Assembly: GCF_003287895.1 (NCBI RefSeq)
Contig: NZ_CP030280.1
Location: 2,362,501 to 2,426,500, forward strand
Direction of reading: 5' to 3'
DNA: 64,000 nucleotides
Source: Blautia argi
Lineage (GTDB): Bacteria; Bacillota; Clostridia; Lachnospirales; Lachnospiraceae
The position numbers and the translations under genes are program-made. Shown piece after piece: positions 27,718 to 37,570 of this stretch (its first letter is position 1; every line of letters begins with the position of its first letter). The notes below the pieces were generated by a model. That model did no database searches, was not told the DNA's origin, and saw only the letters and a list, made by a program, of their open reading frames with translations.

Positions 27718-28900
27718 GGCAGGTACACCTCCATACTTCCATGTCCTCGCTATCTCCGTTTAAGTGGTAATCCATCTTCTGAAAGCCCAGCTTTTCTGCC
27801 AACTTCAGAGAAGGCGTATTGGCGCTTTTAATTCTGCAGTACAGATAAACAGCGCCTCTTTTTTCAGCTTCTTCTATAATCGCCTTACATGCCTCATAAG
27901 CAAAGCCCCTTCTACGGAATTTTTCATCAATTACATACCCCAGCTCCACCACGGTATTTTTTTCATTCCAGAGTTTGGGCTCCACACCTGCCCGGCCTAT
28001 AATCTCCCCGGAATCCTTTTTCAAAATACACCAGTATCCCATGTCGCAAAGCTCATACATATAACGCCTGTACATTTTAAAATCTTCCAGTTCTTCCTTT
28101 AAGGGCTTTGCCACACCCTCGCAGGCATCTGCAGAGGTTTCCTGGGCGCAGATTTCCATTAATCTGGGAATATCTTCTTTCTCCATTTCCCGAATGAGAA
28201 GACGCCTGGTTTCGCACACCACTGCCGGCAAATGATGATAATGGCAGTAAGTCTTTTCCACAAAGGCTGCGTCCACTTCCTCAAATCCCTCTACCACAGT
28301 AAAAGCAGTACTCAAATCCTGCTTTCCGGAATCCGGATTAAAATATGCCATACAGACCATACCTGCTGCCTTTGCAGCCCTGCACCCGTTTTCAGAATCC
28401 TCAATCACCAGACATTCCTCAGCAGACAGCCCCAGGCTTTCTGCTGCTTTCAGAAAAACGTCCGGCGCAGGCTTTGGATTTTGCACCTGTTCTCCGCTGA
28501 CCAGCTTTTGAAAATACCGGTCAATGTTCCAGTGTTCTGTTACCTTTTCGATGTAGGATAACGGAGAGGAGGAGGCAACTGCCATGGCATATCCTGCCTG
28601 CTGCAGCCTGTCCAGCAATTCCTTTACCCAGGGAATCAGCGGCGGATATCCGTTTTCTTCCATCAGCCTTGCCTTCACGCTCTTCATTTCCGCTATCAAA
28701 GCGATATCCTGCAAATCCACTCCATAGTGTTCATGCAAAAGCTTCATAAGAAAATCTATGGTTGAACCGATACAAGGCTTATAAACCTCATAATCTATGT
28801 GGATTCCCCTTGCCTTTAAGGTTTCCCTCCACACCTGGAAATGGAAGGGTTCGCTGTTAATCAGCACCCCGTCCATATCAAAAATTATTCCTTTGAGCAT
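27704..28900 (-). CDS. HAD-family phosphatase fused to a GNAT acetyltransferase
   Basis: Residues 1-215 form a HAD subfamily IA hydrolase: FDMDGVLINSEP with both catalytic aspartates, SSSP near 110, the lysine region NPKPAPDVFLKA, and VIEDSENGCRAAKAAGM. This resembles beta-phosphoglucomutase-type phosphatases. Residues 230-398 form a GNAT domain: TRRLLIREMEKEDIP, GYVIDEKFRRRGFAYEA (acetyl-CoA loop) and SANTPSLKLAEKLGF. Substrates are unknown. It overlaps the end of ysxC by 16 bases and the start of ecfA1 by 14. No break is seen between the domains, so it is a true fusion in this sequence. Confidence 0.9.
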   Translation of the reverse strand: MLKGIIFDMDGVLINSEPFHFQVWRETLKARGIHIDYEVYKPCIGSTIDFLMKLLHEHYGVDLQDIALIAEMKSVKARLMEENGYPPLIPWVKELLDRLQQAGYAMAVASSSPLSYIEKVTEHWNIDRYFQKLVSGEQVQNPKPAPDVFLKAAESLGLSAEECLVIEDSENGCRAAKAAGMVCMAYFNPDSGKQDLSTAFTVVEGFEEVDAAFVEKTYCHYHHLPAVVCETRRLLIREMEKEDIPRLMEICAQETSADACEGVAKPLKEELEDFKMYRRYMYELCDMGYWCILKKDSGEIIGRAGVEPKLWNEKNTVVELGYVIDEKFRRRGFAYEACKAIIEEAEKRGAVYLYCRIKSANTPSLKLAEKLGFQKMDYHLNGDSEDMEVWRCTCHGNH

Positions 28901-29523
28901 GGCTTTTCCTTTTCTCCCTCTGACCGGTCCTCCTTGGGACCAAATAAAAGCTCCTCTGCCAATGCCCAGATTTCCTCTCTCCCCTGCTTTGTCTGGGCAG
29001 AGAAAGGAATCACCTTTGTGCCGGGAAGCAATTTCAAACCTTCCTTAACAGCCTTTACATGCTTTGGTATCTGGCTTCGTTTCAGCTTGTCTGCCTTGGT
29101 TGCAATGATAATGGGCTTGTAACCATTGTGTACAATCCAGTCATACATAATTTTGTCATTTGCAGAAGGGTCGTGGCGGATATCAATGAGCAGAAACACA
29201 GCCTTTAGCTGCTTGGACTCATGGAGATACCGCTCAATCAGCTTTCCCCACTGTTCCTTTACAGACTGGGATACCTTTGCATACCCGTATCCCGGTAAAT
29301 CCACAAGAAACATTTCATGATTAATATTATAAAAATTAATGGTCTGGGTTTTTCCCGGAGAAGAGCTGGTTCTTGCCAGGGCTTTCCGGTTCATCAGTGC
29401 ATTGATCAGTGATGATTTTCCCACATTGGATTTTCCCGCAAATGCGATTTCCGGAACCTCATTTTGGGGAAGTTTACTGGTAATGCCACAGACAATATCC
29501 AGCGCTACATGTTTAATAACCAT
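28885..29523 (-). CDS. ysxC: ribosome biogenesis GTPase YsxC/EngB
   Basis: This essential GTPase (YihA/EngB family) helps assemble the large ribosomal subunit. The 212-residue protein has G1 GKSNVGKSSLINAL near 30, G3 DLPGYGYAKV near 75, G4 TKADK near 142 and G5 SAQTKQG near 175. It directly follows lon, the usual order lon-ysxC in Firmicutes. The C-terminus has a charged tail beyond the core. Confidence 0.97.
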   Translation of the reverse strand: MVIKHVALDIVCGITSKLPQNEVPEIAFAGKSNVGKSSLINALMNRKALARTSSSPGKTQTINFYNINHEMFLVDLPGYGYAKVSQSVKEQWGKLIERYLHESKQLKAVFLLIDIRHDPSANDKIMYDWIVHNGYKPIIIATKADKLKRSQIPKHVKAVKEGLKLLPGTKVIPFSAQTKQGREEIWALAEELLFGPKEDRSEGEKEKPCSKE

Positions 29524-29546
29524 GTGTTTTCCTCCAAATTTTCTAT

Positions 29547-31859
29547 TTATGCCAGAGCATGTTTCAGAACTTCTTTCATGGTCTTTACAGGCACAATTTT
29601 CATGCCTCCTGTAATTTCCTCGTCCAGTTCTTCCACATCTGCCTGGTTTTCAAAGGGAATCAATACCTTTTTCATACCTGCGTTTTTGGCTGCCAGGAGC
29701 TTTTCTTTCAATCCTCCGATAGGAAGCACCCTGCCTCTCAGGGTAATCTCTCCTGTCATTGCCACATTTGCTTTTACCGGGGTATTGGTAATCGCAGACA
29801 GCATGGCAGTCGCCATGGTAATACCGGCAGACGGTCCGTCCTTTGGCACTGCCCCTTCCGGTATATGAATATGTAAATCATGCTTCTGGAAAAACTCCGG
29901 CTTAATGCCGTATTCTCCTGCCACGGAGCGAATATAACTGATACCTGTCTGGGCAGATTCCTTCATCACATCACCCAGTTGTCCGGTAAGCAAAAATTCC
30001 CCTTTTCCGGGCATGAGATTTACCTCTATCTGCAAGGTATCGCCGCCCACACTGGTCCATGCCAGCCCCCGGACAATGCCTACCTCATCGGTCTTATTTT
30101 TCATCTGATAGGTGTATCTGGCTCTTCCCAGAAAACTCTCCAGATTTTCCTTGTCCACACAAACAGTTTCTTCCTTATCCTCCAGAATTCTTCTGGCCGT
30201 CTTTCTGCAGATTTCTCCCAGCTTTCTCTCCAGACCACGCACACCGGCTTCCTTTGTATAGCCAGCAATGATTTCTTTTAATGCTTCATCAGAAATCGTA
30301 AGCTGGCCTTCCTTTATGCCATGAGCCTTCATCTGCTTTGGAATCAGGTGTTCTTTTGCAATATGCTCTTTTTCATTCTGGGTATAGCTGCTGATCTCAA
30401 TAATTTCCATACGGTCCAAAAGAGGACGTGGAATGGTCTGCAAATCGTTTGCTGTGGCAATAAACAAAACTTCCGACAAATCCAGTGGAATCTCCACATA
30501 ATGATCCCTGAATTTTTTGTTCTGCTCGCTGTCCAGAACTTCCAAAAGAGCGGAAGAAGTATCGCCCTTATAATCACTGCTCACCTTGTCGATTTCGTCC
30601 AGCAGCATCAGGGGATTTTTGACTCCTGCCTGTATGAGGCCATTGGCAATCCTGCCCGGCATGGCGCCGATATAGGTTCTTCTGTGACCGCGGATTTCTG
30701 CCTCGTCCCGGACGCCGCCAAGGGACATACGGACATATTCCTTATCCAACGCCCTTGCCACAGAACGGGCAATGGAAGTCTTTCCGGTTCCCGGCGGTCC
30801 TGCCAGACAGAGAATGGGGCTTTCTCCCTTCTTTGTCAGCGTCCGCACTGCCAGAAATTCCATAATACGCTCTTTGACCTTTTCCAGTCCATAATGGTCC
30901 TCTTCCAGAATCTTTTGCGCCTTTTTCAGGTTTCGGTTATCTCTGGATACCTTGTCCCAGGGCAGGGAAAGAAGAGTTTCAATATAACTTCTGATGACCC
31001 CTGCCTCTGCCTGCATGCCTGCCGCATTTTTAAACCGTTCGATTTCCCGGTTGATTTTTTCTTTGACTTCTTTGGACGCCTTTAATTTTGCCACCTGCTC
31101 TTTAAACTGGTCTGCTTCTGATAAGGTGTCCTGATCTCCCAGTTCCTCCCGGATAACCTTTAACTGCTCTCTTAAAATATAATCTCTCTGGTTTTTGTCC
31201 ACCCGTTCCTTGACCTTGGAATTTAAATCCATGCGAATCTGCATGATTTCGATTTCATTGCAGAGAATACTACCCAGCACCTCATAACGCTCTTCCAGGC
31301 TTACAGCCTCCAGGATTCTCTGTTTATCCTCATATTTCATAGGAAGATTTATGGCAATCTGATCAATAACCTTCTGCACCTCTTCGAGTTCCAGAATCTG
31401 TCCTGCCAAATCCTTGCTAAGCTTTGGATTTTCATTACAATAGCGGACAAAAAGCTCTTTGATACCCCGCAGCATGGCTTCCTTTACATTGCCCTCTGGC
31501 TCTTCTTCCTCTTCCTCAAAAAGAGCAACTTCAGCTTCCAGATACAGAGAATTCTCATCAAATCTTAAAAGTTCTCCTCTTTTCTCTCCTTCCACCAGCA
31601 CCTGAATCAGATTCTTTTTGGTTTTTACAAGCTGCTTGATTTCTGCTATGGTACCAATTCTATATAAATCTTCCTGTGCCGGCTCTTCTGTTTCCGGGTC
31701 CTTCTGGGTAATAAGAAAAACCTTCTGGTCCTGCACCATTGCCTTTTCAATGGCTTTTATGGATTTTTCCCGGCTTACATCAAAATGCACAATCATATCG
31801 GGAAGAATAGTAGTACCTCTAAGGGCGATTGCCGGTAAATGCTGTATGATGTCGCTCAT
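29547..31859 (-). CDS. lon: ATP-dependent protease La (Lon)
   Basis: Lon degrades misfolded and regulatory proteins in the cytosol. The 770-residue protein has the N-terminal substrate domain (about 1-200), a coiled coil (RVDKNQRDYILREQLKVI), the AAA motor with GPPGTGKTSIARSVA near 350, and a C-terminal protease domain with the serine in PKDGPSAGITMATA and the lysine in GGLKEKLLAAKNAG. AAGGAGG precedes the start. It lies 31 bases after clpX and 23 bases before ysxC. Confidence 0.98.
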   Translation of the reverse strand: MSDIIQHLPAIALRGTTILPDMIVHFDVSREKSIKAIEKAMVQDQKVFLITQKDPETEEPAQEDLYRIGTIAEIKQLVKTKKNLIQVLVEGEKRGELLRFDENSLYLEAEVALFEEEEEEPEGNVKEAMLRGIKELFVRYCNENPKLSKDLAGQILELEEVQKVIDQIAINLPMKYEDKQRILEAVSLEERYEVLGSILCNEIEIMQIRMDLNSKVKERVDKNQRDYILREQLKVIREELGDQDTLSEADQFKEQVAKLKASKEVKEKINREIERFKNAAGMQAEAGVIRSYIETLLSLPWDKVSRDNRNLKKAQKILEEDHYGLEKVKERIMEFLAVRTLTKKGESPILCLAGPPGTGKTSIARSVARALDKEYVRMSLGGVRDEAEIRGHRRTYIGAMPGRIANGLIQAGVKNPLMLLDEIDKVSSDYKGDTSSALLEVLDSEQNKKFRDHYVEIPLDLSEVLFIATANDLQTIPRPLLDRMEIIEISSYTQNEKEHIAKEHLIPKQMKAHGIKEGQLTISDEALKEIIAGYTKEAGVRGLERKLGEICRKTARRILEDKEETVCVDKENLESFLGRARYTYQMKNKTDEVGIVRGLAWTSVGGDTLQIEVNLMPGKGEFLLTGQLGDVMKESAQTGISYIRSVAGEYGIKPEFFQKHDLHIHIPEGAVPKDGPSAGITMATAMLSAITNTPVKANVAMTGEITLRGRVLPIGGLKEKLLAAKNAGMKKVLIPFENQADVEELDEEITGGMKIVPVKTMKEVLKHALA

Positions 31860-31890
31860 GCTCGCACCTCCTTACTTCTGTACGGTTTCT

Positions 31891-33195
31891 CTATGCAATT
31901 TCCGGTGATTCTTTTTTCTTGCGGCTGCCGCTCTTGCCTCTTCTGGCCGCTGCAGGCAATTCTCTGTGTTCAAGCTTTGCTTCTCCTGTACCTTCCACCA
32001 GTTCCTTTGTAATGGTACAGCCCACAATGCTCTCATCAGAAGGCGCCTTGTACATTAAATCCATCATGGAATTTTCCATAATGGCGCGCAGACCTCTGGC
32101 GCCTGTCTTTCTTTCCATGGATTTATCTGCAATGGCTTCCAGAGCTTCCTCTTCAAAATCCAGCTGAATGCCGTCCAGGTTAAACAGGGTCTGATATTGA
32201 CGTACCAGAGAGTTTTTCGGCTCTATGAGAATCTTCATCAGCGCTTCCTTATCCAATGCATCTAAAGATACCACAACCGGCACACGTCCCACAAACTCCG
32301 GAATCAATCCGAATTTTACCAAATCCTGAGGCATCACCTCTTTTAACAGTTCCCCTACATTGTGCTTGCCCGGTGTTTTAATCTCTGCATTAAAGCCAAT
32401 GGATTTTGTATCCTTTCTGGTTTCAATAATTTTATCCAGACCTTCAAAAGCGCCGCCGCAGATAAAGAGAATATTGCTGGTATCAATCTGAATAAACTCC
32501 TGCTGTGGATGTTTTCTGCCTCCCTGAGGAGGTACGCTTGCCACAGTACCCTCTACAATTTTCAAAAGCGCCTGCTGTACCCCTTCTCCGGATACATCTC
32601 TGGTAATTGATGCATTTTCGGATTTTCTGGTGATTTTATCAATTTCATCCACATAAATAATGCCGTACTGCGCCCGCTCAATATCATAATCTGCTGCCTG
32701 AATGATTTTCAGCAGAATATTTTCCACATCCTCGCCTACATATCCGGCTTCTGTCAGTGTGGTAGCGTCCGCAATGGCAAAAGGAACATTCAAAAGTCTT
32801 GCCAGCGTCTGCGCCAGCAGAGTTTTACCGGAGCCTGTAGGACCCAGCATGAGAATATTGCTTTTCTGCAACTCCACATCTGTACCGCCGCCTGCCAGCA
32901 CTCTTTTGTAGTGATTATAAACTGCTACAGAAAGCACCTTTTTTGCTTCGTCCTGACCAATGACATATTCGTCCAAAAATGCTTTGATTTCCTGAGGCTT
33001 CAACAGATTAATCTCTCCATCCGCCACATCTGCATACTCTCTGTTCATCTCCTCTTCGATGATTTCTGAACAGATTGCAACGCAGGAATCACAGATATAA
33101 TTGTTGTTTGGACCTGCAATCAGTTTATTTACCTGGTCTTCTGTCTTTCCGCAAAAGGAACATCTGATTCTTGTATCATTTCCTTTCATTGCCAT
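31891..33195 (-). CDS. clpX: ATP-dependent Clp protease ATP-binding subunit ClpX
   Basis: ClpX is the AAA+ unfoldase partner of ClpP. The 434-residue protein has the N-terminal zinc-binding domain ([11 protein letters not shown] and CDSCVAIC), Walker [16 protein letters not shown] near 115, [12 protein letters not shown], the IGF loop for ClpP docking ([11 protein letters not shown]) and the D2-small domain. The last 25 residues are basic and Lys/Arg-rich. It lies between clpP and lon, and a hairpin separates it from clpP. Confidence 0.98.
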   Translation of the reverse strand: MAMKGNDTRIRCSFCGKTEDQVNKLIAGPNNNYICDSCVAICSEIIEEEMNREYADVADGEINLLKPQEIKAFLDEYVIGQDEAKKVLSVAVYNHYKRVLAGGGTDVELQKSNILMLGPTGSGKTLLAQTLARLLNVPFAIADATTLTEAGYVGEDVENILLKIIQAADYDIERAQYGIIYVDEIDKITRKSENASITRDVSGEGVQQALLKIVEGTVASVPPQGGRKHPQQEFIQIDTSNILFICGGAFEGLDKIIETRKDTKSIGFNAEIKTPGKHNVGELLKEVMPQDLVKFGLIPEFVGRVPVVVSLDALDKEALMKILIEPKNSLVRQYQTLFNLDGIQLDFEEEALEAIADKSMERKTGARGLRAIMENSMMDLMYKAPSDESIVGCTITKELVEGTGEAKLEHRELPAAARRGKSGSRKKKESPEIA

Positions 33196-33237
33196 ATTTT
33201 TTTCCTTTCTGTTTCTGTCTTTCTTCTTTTAAAGCCG

Positions 33238-33269
33238 AAAGACTCCCGCAAAATTCTGCAGGAGTCTTT
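33238..33269 (-). promoter_or_regulatory. hairpin between clpP and clpX
   Basis: AAAGACTCC and GGAGTCTTT form a perfect 9-bp stem with a 14-base loop. Only a short T tract follows on the minus strand. It may partly terminate the clpP transcript or set mRNA stability between clpP and clpX. Confidence 0.6.
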
Positions 33270-33279
33270 TCTTCTGTCG

Positions 33280-33861
33280 TTATCTATGTTCGATTACAGA
33301 GTCAATTAATCCATATGCCATTGCCTCCTGGGCTGTCATATAATTATCCCTTTCTGTATCTCTGGCAATCGTTTCCAGGGTCTGACCTGTGTTCTGCGCC
33401 AGAATTGTATTTAATCTGGTTCTGGTTTTCAGAATCTGCTGCGCCACAATGTCGATTTCAGTTGCCTGACCCTTTGCACCGCCGGAAGGCTGGTGGATCA
33501 TAATCTCTGCATTGGGTAGAGCCATTCTCTTGCCCTTTGCACCGCCTGCAAGAAGGAATGCCCCCATGCTGGCAGCAAGGCCCATACAGATGGTAGATAC
33601 ATCACATTTGATGTACTGCATGGTGTCATAAATCACCATACCTGCTGTAACGGAACCGCCCGGGCTGTTGATATACAAATGAATATCCTTTCCCGGATCT
33701 TCTGATTCCAGGAAAAGAAGCTGTGCTGCAATCAGGTTAGCTGACACATCCGTCACTTCTTCTCCAAGGAAAATAATTCTGTCTTTTAACAATCTGGAAT
33801 AGATGTCGTAGTTTCTTTCACCGCGGCTTGTCTGTTCAATGACGTAAGGTACTAAACTCAT
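33280..33861 (-). CDS. clpP: ATP-dependent Clp protease proteolytic subunit ClpP
   Basis: ClpP forms the barrel protease used by ClpX and ClpC, both in this window. The 193-residue protein shows [12 protein letters not shown] near 22, the catalytic serine in [12 protein letters not shown] near 97, the histidine in [10 protein letters not shown] near 122 and the aspartate near 171 ([11 protein letters not shown]). It lies 34 bases after tig in the common order tig-clpP-clpX-lon. Confidence 0.98.
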   Translation of the reverse strand: MSLVPYVIEQTSRGERNYDIYSRLLKDRIIFLGEEVTDVSANLIAAQLLFLESEDPGKDIHLYINSPGGSVTAGMVIYDTMQYIKCDVSTICMGLAASMGAFLLAGGAKGKRMALPNAEIMIHQPSGGAKGQATEIDIVAQQILKTRTRLNTILAQNTGQTLETIARDTERDNYMTAQEAMAYGLIDSVIEHR

Positions 33862-33895
33862 GAAACTCCTCCTATTCTGTCAAACACAGCATTTC

Positions 33896-35206
33896 TTATT
33901 CTGCTGCTTCTTCTTTCTTTTCTACAACCTTAGCTGATTCTGCAACTAAAGTAACCGCTTCCTGAACAGCCATATCTTTCTTAATCTGTTCTTTCTCGTA
34001 GTCACCCATGATTTCTTTTAATTTTTCTACTTCCATTTTGTACATTTCAGCCATGGATTTTAATTCTTCTTCAAATTTCTCATCGGAAATCTGAATGTTT
34101 TCTACTTCTGCAATTTTTTCTAATACCAGACGGCTCTGGATTCTCTTTAATGCCTGAGGACGCATCTGTTCCTGGATTTTCGCATTGTCCAGTCCTGTAA
34201 ACTGATAGTACTGGTCAATAGATAAGCCCTGTGCCTGCATTCTTCTGATGAAATCCTGCATTAACTGCTGAATCTGGTTCTGAATCATTGCTTCCGGGAT
34301 ATCCATCTGTGCATTTTCGATAACAGCATCTACTGCTTTGTCTTCTGTTTCGCGTTTTGCAACAGCTTCTTTGCGTTCTTTTAAGTTTTTCGCAATATCT
34401 GCCTTGTATTCTTCTAATGTATCGAATTCAGAAACGTCTTTTGCAAATTCATCATCTAATTCTGGAAGTTCTTTTACTTTAATAGCTTTTACTGTGCATT
34501 TGAATACAGCCGGTTTGCCAGCTAAATCATTTGCATGGTAGTTTTCAGGGAAAGTAACGTTTACTTCTTTTTCTACATTTAATTCAGCGCCTACTAACTG
34601 ATCTTCAAATCCCGGAATGAAAGAGTTTGAACCAATAGTCAGAGGATAGTCTGTACCCTTTCCGCCTTCAAAAGCAACACCGTCAACAAAGCCTTCAAAA
34701 TCCAGAGTTACCATATCGCCCTGTGCAACAGCTCTGTCATCTACATCAATAGTTCTGGAGTTGTTTTCCTGTTCTTTTTTCAGTTCACCGGCGATTTCTT
34801 CTTCTGTTACTTCTACAGGAGAAACTTCTACTTCCAGTCCTTTGTATTCCCCTAAGGTTACTTCCGGTTTTACCGCTACTTCTGCTGTGAAGATAAATGA
34901 TTTTCCTTTTTCAATCTGTACAACGTCGATTTCCGGCTGAGAAACGATTTCCAAACCGCTTTCATCTGCTGCCTTCGGATATTCGGCCTGAATCAGAGCG
35001 TTTGCTGCATCTTCAAAGAAGATACCTGCGCCGTACATTTTTTCAATCATCACGCGAGGAGCTTTTCCTTTACGGAAGCCCGGGATTGTGATTTTGTTTC
35101 TGTTTTTCATGTATGCAGCCTGTACTGCTTTTTCAAAATCTTCTGCGGCAACTTCAATTGTCAGTTTTGCCATGTTTTTTTCTAAGTTTTCTACCTGTAC
35201 ACTCAT
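33896..35206 (-). CDS. tig: trigger factor
   Basis: Trigger factor is the ribosome-bound chaperone and peptidyl-prolyl isomerase at the exit tunnel. The 436-residue protein has the ribosome-binding loop ITIPGFRKGKAPRVMIEK near 40, the FKBP domain (DMVTLDFEGFVDGVAFEGG, FIPGFEDQLVG) in the middle and a long helical C-terminal chaperone domain. It is the first gene of the tig-clpP-clpX-lon-ysxC block. An extended -10 lies about 90 bases upstream. Confidence 0.97.
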   Translation of the reverse strand: MSVQVENLEKNMAKLTIEVAAEDFEKAVQAAYMKNRNKITIPGFRKGKAPRVMIEKMYGAGIFFEDAANALIQAEYPKAADESGLEIVSQPEIDVVQIEKGKSFIFTAEVAVKPEVTLGEYKGLEVEVSPVEVTEEEIAGELKKEQENNSRTIDVDDRAVAQGDMVTLDFEGFVDGVAFEGGKGTDYPLTIGSNSFIPGFEDQLVGAELNVEKEVNVTFPENYHANDLAGKPAVFKCTVKAIKVKELPELDDEFAKDVSEFDTLEEYKADIAKNLKERKEAVAKRETEDKAVDAVIENAQMDIPEAMIQNQIQQLMQDFIRRMQAQGLSIDQYYQFTGLDNAKIQEQMRPQALKRIQSRLVLEKIAEVENIQISDEKFEEELKSMAEMYKMEVEKLKEIMGDYEKEQIKKDMAVQEAVTLVAESAKVVEKKEEAAE

Positions 35207-35297
35207 TGTTATGAATTCCTCCTTGAATTTCTATATGCATCTGTCCTGCCAAAAAGGCAGAAAACAGCGCTTTTTTCATACTTACAGTCATTAACAC

Positions 35298-35308
35298 AGT
35301 ATAGCACA
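35298..35308 (-). promoter_or_regulatory. extended -10 promoter of tig
   Basis: The minus strand reads TGTGCTATACT with TATACT at 35298-35303. The -35 position is a poor match, so the TGC extension probably carries recognition. The 168-base gap between tig and the pfpI-type gene also has a GC-rich hairpin near 35345-35362 without a T tract. Confidence 0.6.
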
Positions 35309-35374
35309 AGGGTTTGGAAAACGCCAGTATTTTTTTTCGTATAACCGGATTTCTGCCGGGTTTTCACGAAATTT

Positions 35375-35932
35375 TTATAAATTTGCTCTGAAAACAATGG
35401 ATTTTTGAATTTCACAGGCTTTTTCCCGGCCAAAAAGCTGGGAAATCAGCTCCAAAGCAAAGGGAATCGCAGTTCCAAGTCCCCTGCTTGTGGTAAGATT
35501 GCCGTCTGCCACCACTTCTATGTGTTCCACTTGTGCGCCTGTCAGTCTGTCTTCAAATCCCGGATAGCAAACTGCCTTTTTGCCCTTTAAAAGCCCCAGA
35601 TCTCCTAAAACACTGGGTGCTGCACAAATGGCCGCCACCTTTTTCCCTTCCCCGGCGAACTCTTTTATCAGGCTGCATAATCCTTCATGCTCTCCCAGGT
35701 GAAGGGTTCCCGGCATACCTCCCGGAAGCACCAGCATATCCACCTCTTTATAATCCACCTCTTCAAACAGCGCATCTGCCTGAAGCATAATATTATGAGA
35801 GCCAATGACTGTTTTTGTATCGCTTACGGAAACCATAATAACCTGAATACCAGCTCTTCTTAAAAGGTCTACTACGGTCAGACCTTCAATTTCCTCAAAT
35901 CCATCTGCTGTAAATACACATACCTTTTTCAT
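35375..35932 (-). CDS. DJ-1/PfpI family protein
   Basis: The 185-residue protein is a DJ-1/YajL-type member of the glutamine-amidotransferase-like fold: KKVCVFTADGFEEIEG at the start with the conserved glutamate, LVLPGGMPG near 65, and the nucleophilic cysteine in AAICAAPSVLG near 103. Relatives act as chaperones or deglycases in stress, a disputed role. I start at 35932; GAGG lies eight bases upstream and an alternative ATG is two codons earlier. An IS element inserted 17 bases upstream of the earlier ATG cuts it off from rluA, but the target duplication restored the bases next to its ribosome-binding site. Confidence 0.92.
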   Translation of the reverse strand: MKKVCVFTADGFEEIEGLTVVDLLRRAGIQVIMVSVSDTKTVIGSHNIMLQADALFEEVDYKEVDMLVLPGGMPGTLHLGEHEGLCSLIKEFAGEGKKVAAICAAPSVLGDLGLLKGKKAVCYPGFEDRLTGAQVEHIEVVADGNLTTSRGLGTAIPFALELISQLFGREKACEIQKSIVFRANL

Positions 35933-35948
35933 AAACATGTCCTCTTTT

Positions 35949-35956
35949 CTTTTTCT
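35949..35956 (+). repeat. left target-site duplication of the IS element
   Basis: CTTTTTCT is repeated exactly at 37835-37842. An 8-bp duplication matches the IS6 family habit. Confidence 0.9.
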
Positions 35957-36107
35957 GGTAGTGTCAAAAACTACCCATTTTTTATTGTTTAAATCTATTA
36001 AAAAACCTTGATTTTTAGGGAAATCTGCAATAAAAAGAGCATTGACCTCCCTTTTTTGGTATAATGTCAATCGCCAAACCAACATCCCCCGAAAGGAGCC
36101 AATGCTC

Positions 36108-37541
36108 ATGGACATTATACAATACTTACTTTCTTTTATTCAATACCAACACCAACAAATCTGCTGGCTTTTAAATTTTATCTGCAGATATATCCCTCTT
36201 AAACAGTGGGCTTTCGATGATTCTCATTCTCCCAAATATCAAAAATTCAAAGTTGATGAACTTCCGGTCATTAAAACCTTTGTCAAACAGGACTGGCAAT
36301 TCCTTCTAGAATACTATACATGGAAGTATCACAAATCACTCAAACCAGTGCAACGACGCAATGGAAAATCCATTCCTGAAGATACCATCTGCCCCTTATG
36401 CGGTGCTCCACACCATTTCATCTATGACAACAATGGTGGAAACGGACAATACCAGTGTAAAGTTTGTGGTCAGACTTTCATCTCAGGTGAAGTAGCTTCT
36501 GCACCTGTTCGTTTCATCTGCCCTCACTGTGGTAAGACCCTTGTAGCTAAAAAAGATCGCAAGTTCTTTCGTATACATAAATGTGTAAATCCGAAATGTC
36601 CTTATTATCTGCACAATCTCAAAAAAGTTGAGAAGAAGGATCTAAAAGAGGACTATGGCAAAAATAAATATAAACTCCATTACATCTACCGTGAATTCAC
36701 TGTAGATTTCTTTACCATGGATTTAAATTCACTACCTAAGAATGCTTCATCCTTAAAATTTTCCAAACACAACGCACACGTCATGTCTCTTTGCCTGACC
36801 CTACATATCAACCTTGGATTATCTCTAAGAAAAACATCCCAAGCACTAAAAGACCTTTACAACATCAGCATCTCCCATCAGCAGATTGCTAACTATTGCA
36901 AAACTGCGGCTGTTTGCATTAAGCCCTTTGTTGATCATTATGACTATAAAACAGGAGATGTTTTTACCGCTGATGAAACCTATATCAAAGTAAGAGGAAT
37001 CAAAGCTTATATCTGGTTTATCATGGATGCTGCAAGTCGTTCTATCATCGGATACCAGGTCTCAGACAACCGAAGTGTCGGTCCCTGTATCCTTGCAATG
37101 AGAATGGCTTTTCGACATCTCACAGAACTACCGAAAAAATTTAAATTCATTGCAGATGGATATAGTGCATATCCACTAGCTGCCATGGAGTTTGCTAAAA
37201 AATTTAAAGATGATTTTAAATTTACCATCACACAGGTTATCGGTTTAACCAATGATGACGAAGTTTCAAAAGAATTTCGTCCTTATAAACAGATGATCGA
37301 ACGTCTCAATCGCACCTACAAAGTTTCCTACCGAACTACCAATGGTTTTGATAATTATGAAGGTGCCAATTACGATTTAGCCTTATGGGTTGCTTACTAT
37401 AATTTTCTGCGCCCACACAAGCACAATCATTATCAGGTACTCAACAAAGCTGATATGCTAAATGGCGCTGATAATATGCCAGGTAAATGGCAACTGCTCA
37501 TTTTTCTTAGGACAACAGACCATCTTAAACCTTCAAACTGA
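36108..37541 (+). CDS. DDE transposase with N-terminal zinc ribbons (IS6/IS240-like core)
   Basis: The 477-residue protein has two Cys-rich modules (CPLCGAPHHF with CKVCGQTF; CPHCGKTLV with CVNPKCPYY) before the catalytic domain. Likely DDE residues are in TADETYIKVRG near 295, FIADGYSAYPLA near 357 and MIERLNRTYK near 410. An upstream helix-turn-helix-like SLRKTSQALKDLYNISISHQQIANY is seen. It cuts and joins the IS ends. I choose the ATG at 36108, nine bases after AAGGAG; the ATG at 36102 is possible. Codon use is more AT-rich than the host genes, consistent with transfer. Confidence 0.9.
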   Translation: MDIIQYLLSFIQYQHQQICWLLNFICRYIPLKQWAFDDSHSPKYQKFKVDELPVIKTFVKQDWQFLLEYYTWKYHKSLKPVQRRNGKSIPEDTICPLCGAPHHFIYDNNGGNGQYQCKVCGQTFISGEVASAPVRFICPHCGKTLVAKKDRKFFRIHKCVNPKCPYYLHNLKKVEKKDLKEDYGKNKYKLHYIYREFTVDFFTMDLNSLPKNASSLKFSKHNAHVMSLCLTLHINLGLSLRKTSQALKDLYNISISHQQIANYCKTAAVCIKPFVDHYDYKTGDVFTADETYIKVRGIKAYIWFIMDAASRSIIGYQVSDNRSVGPCILAMRMAFRHLTELPKKFKFIADGYSAYPLAAMEFAKKFKDDFKFTITQVIGLTNDDEVSKEFRPYKQMIERLNRTYKVSYRTTNGFDNYEGANYDLALWVAYYNFLRPHKHNHYQVLNKADMLNGADNMPGKWQLLIFLRTTDHLKPSN

Positions 37542-37570
37542 AAGTTCTAATTGTTCTTAGATTCCGAGCC

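Noticed and set aside
36042..36065. TTGACC and TATAAT in the IS as a promoter
   Set aside because: Only 12 bases separate them. The -10 may still be used with another -35, so I did not list it as a supported promoter.
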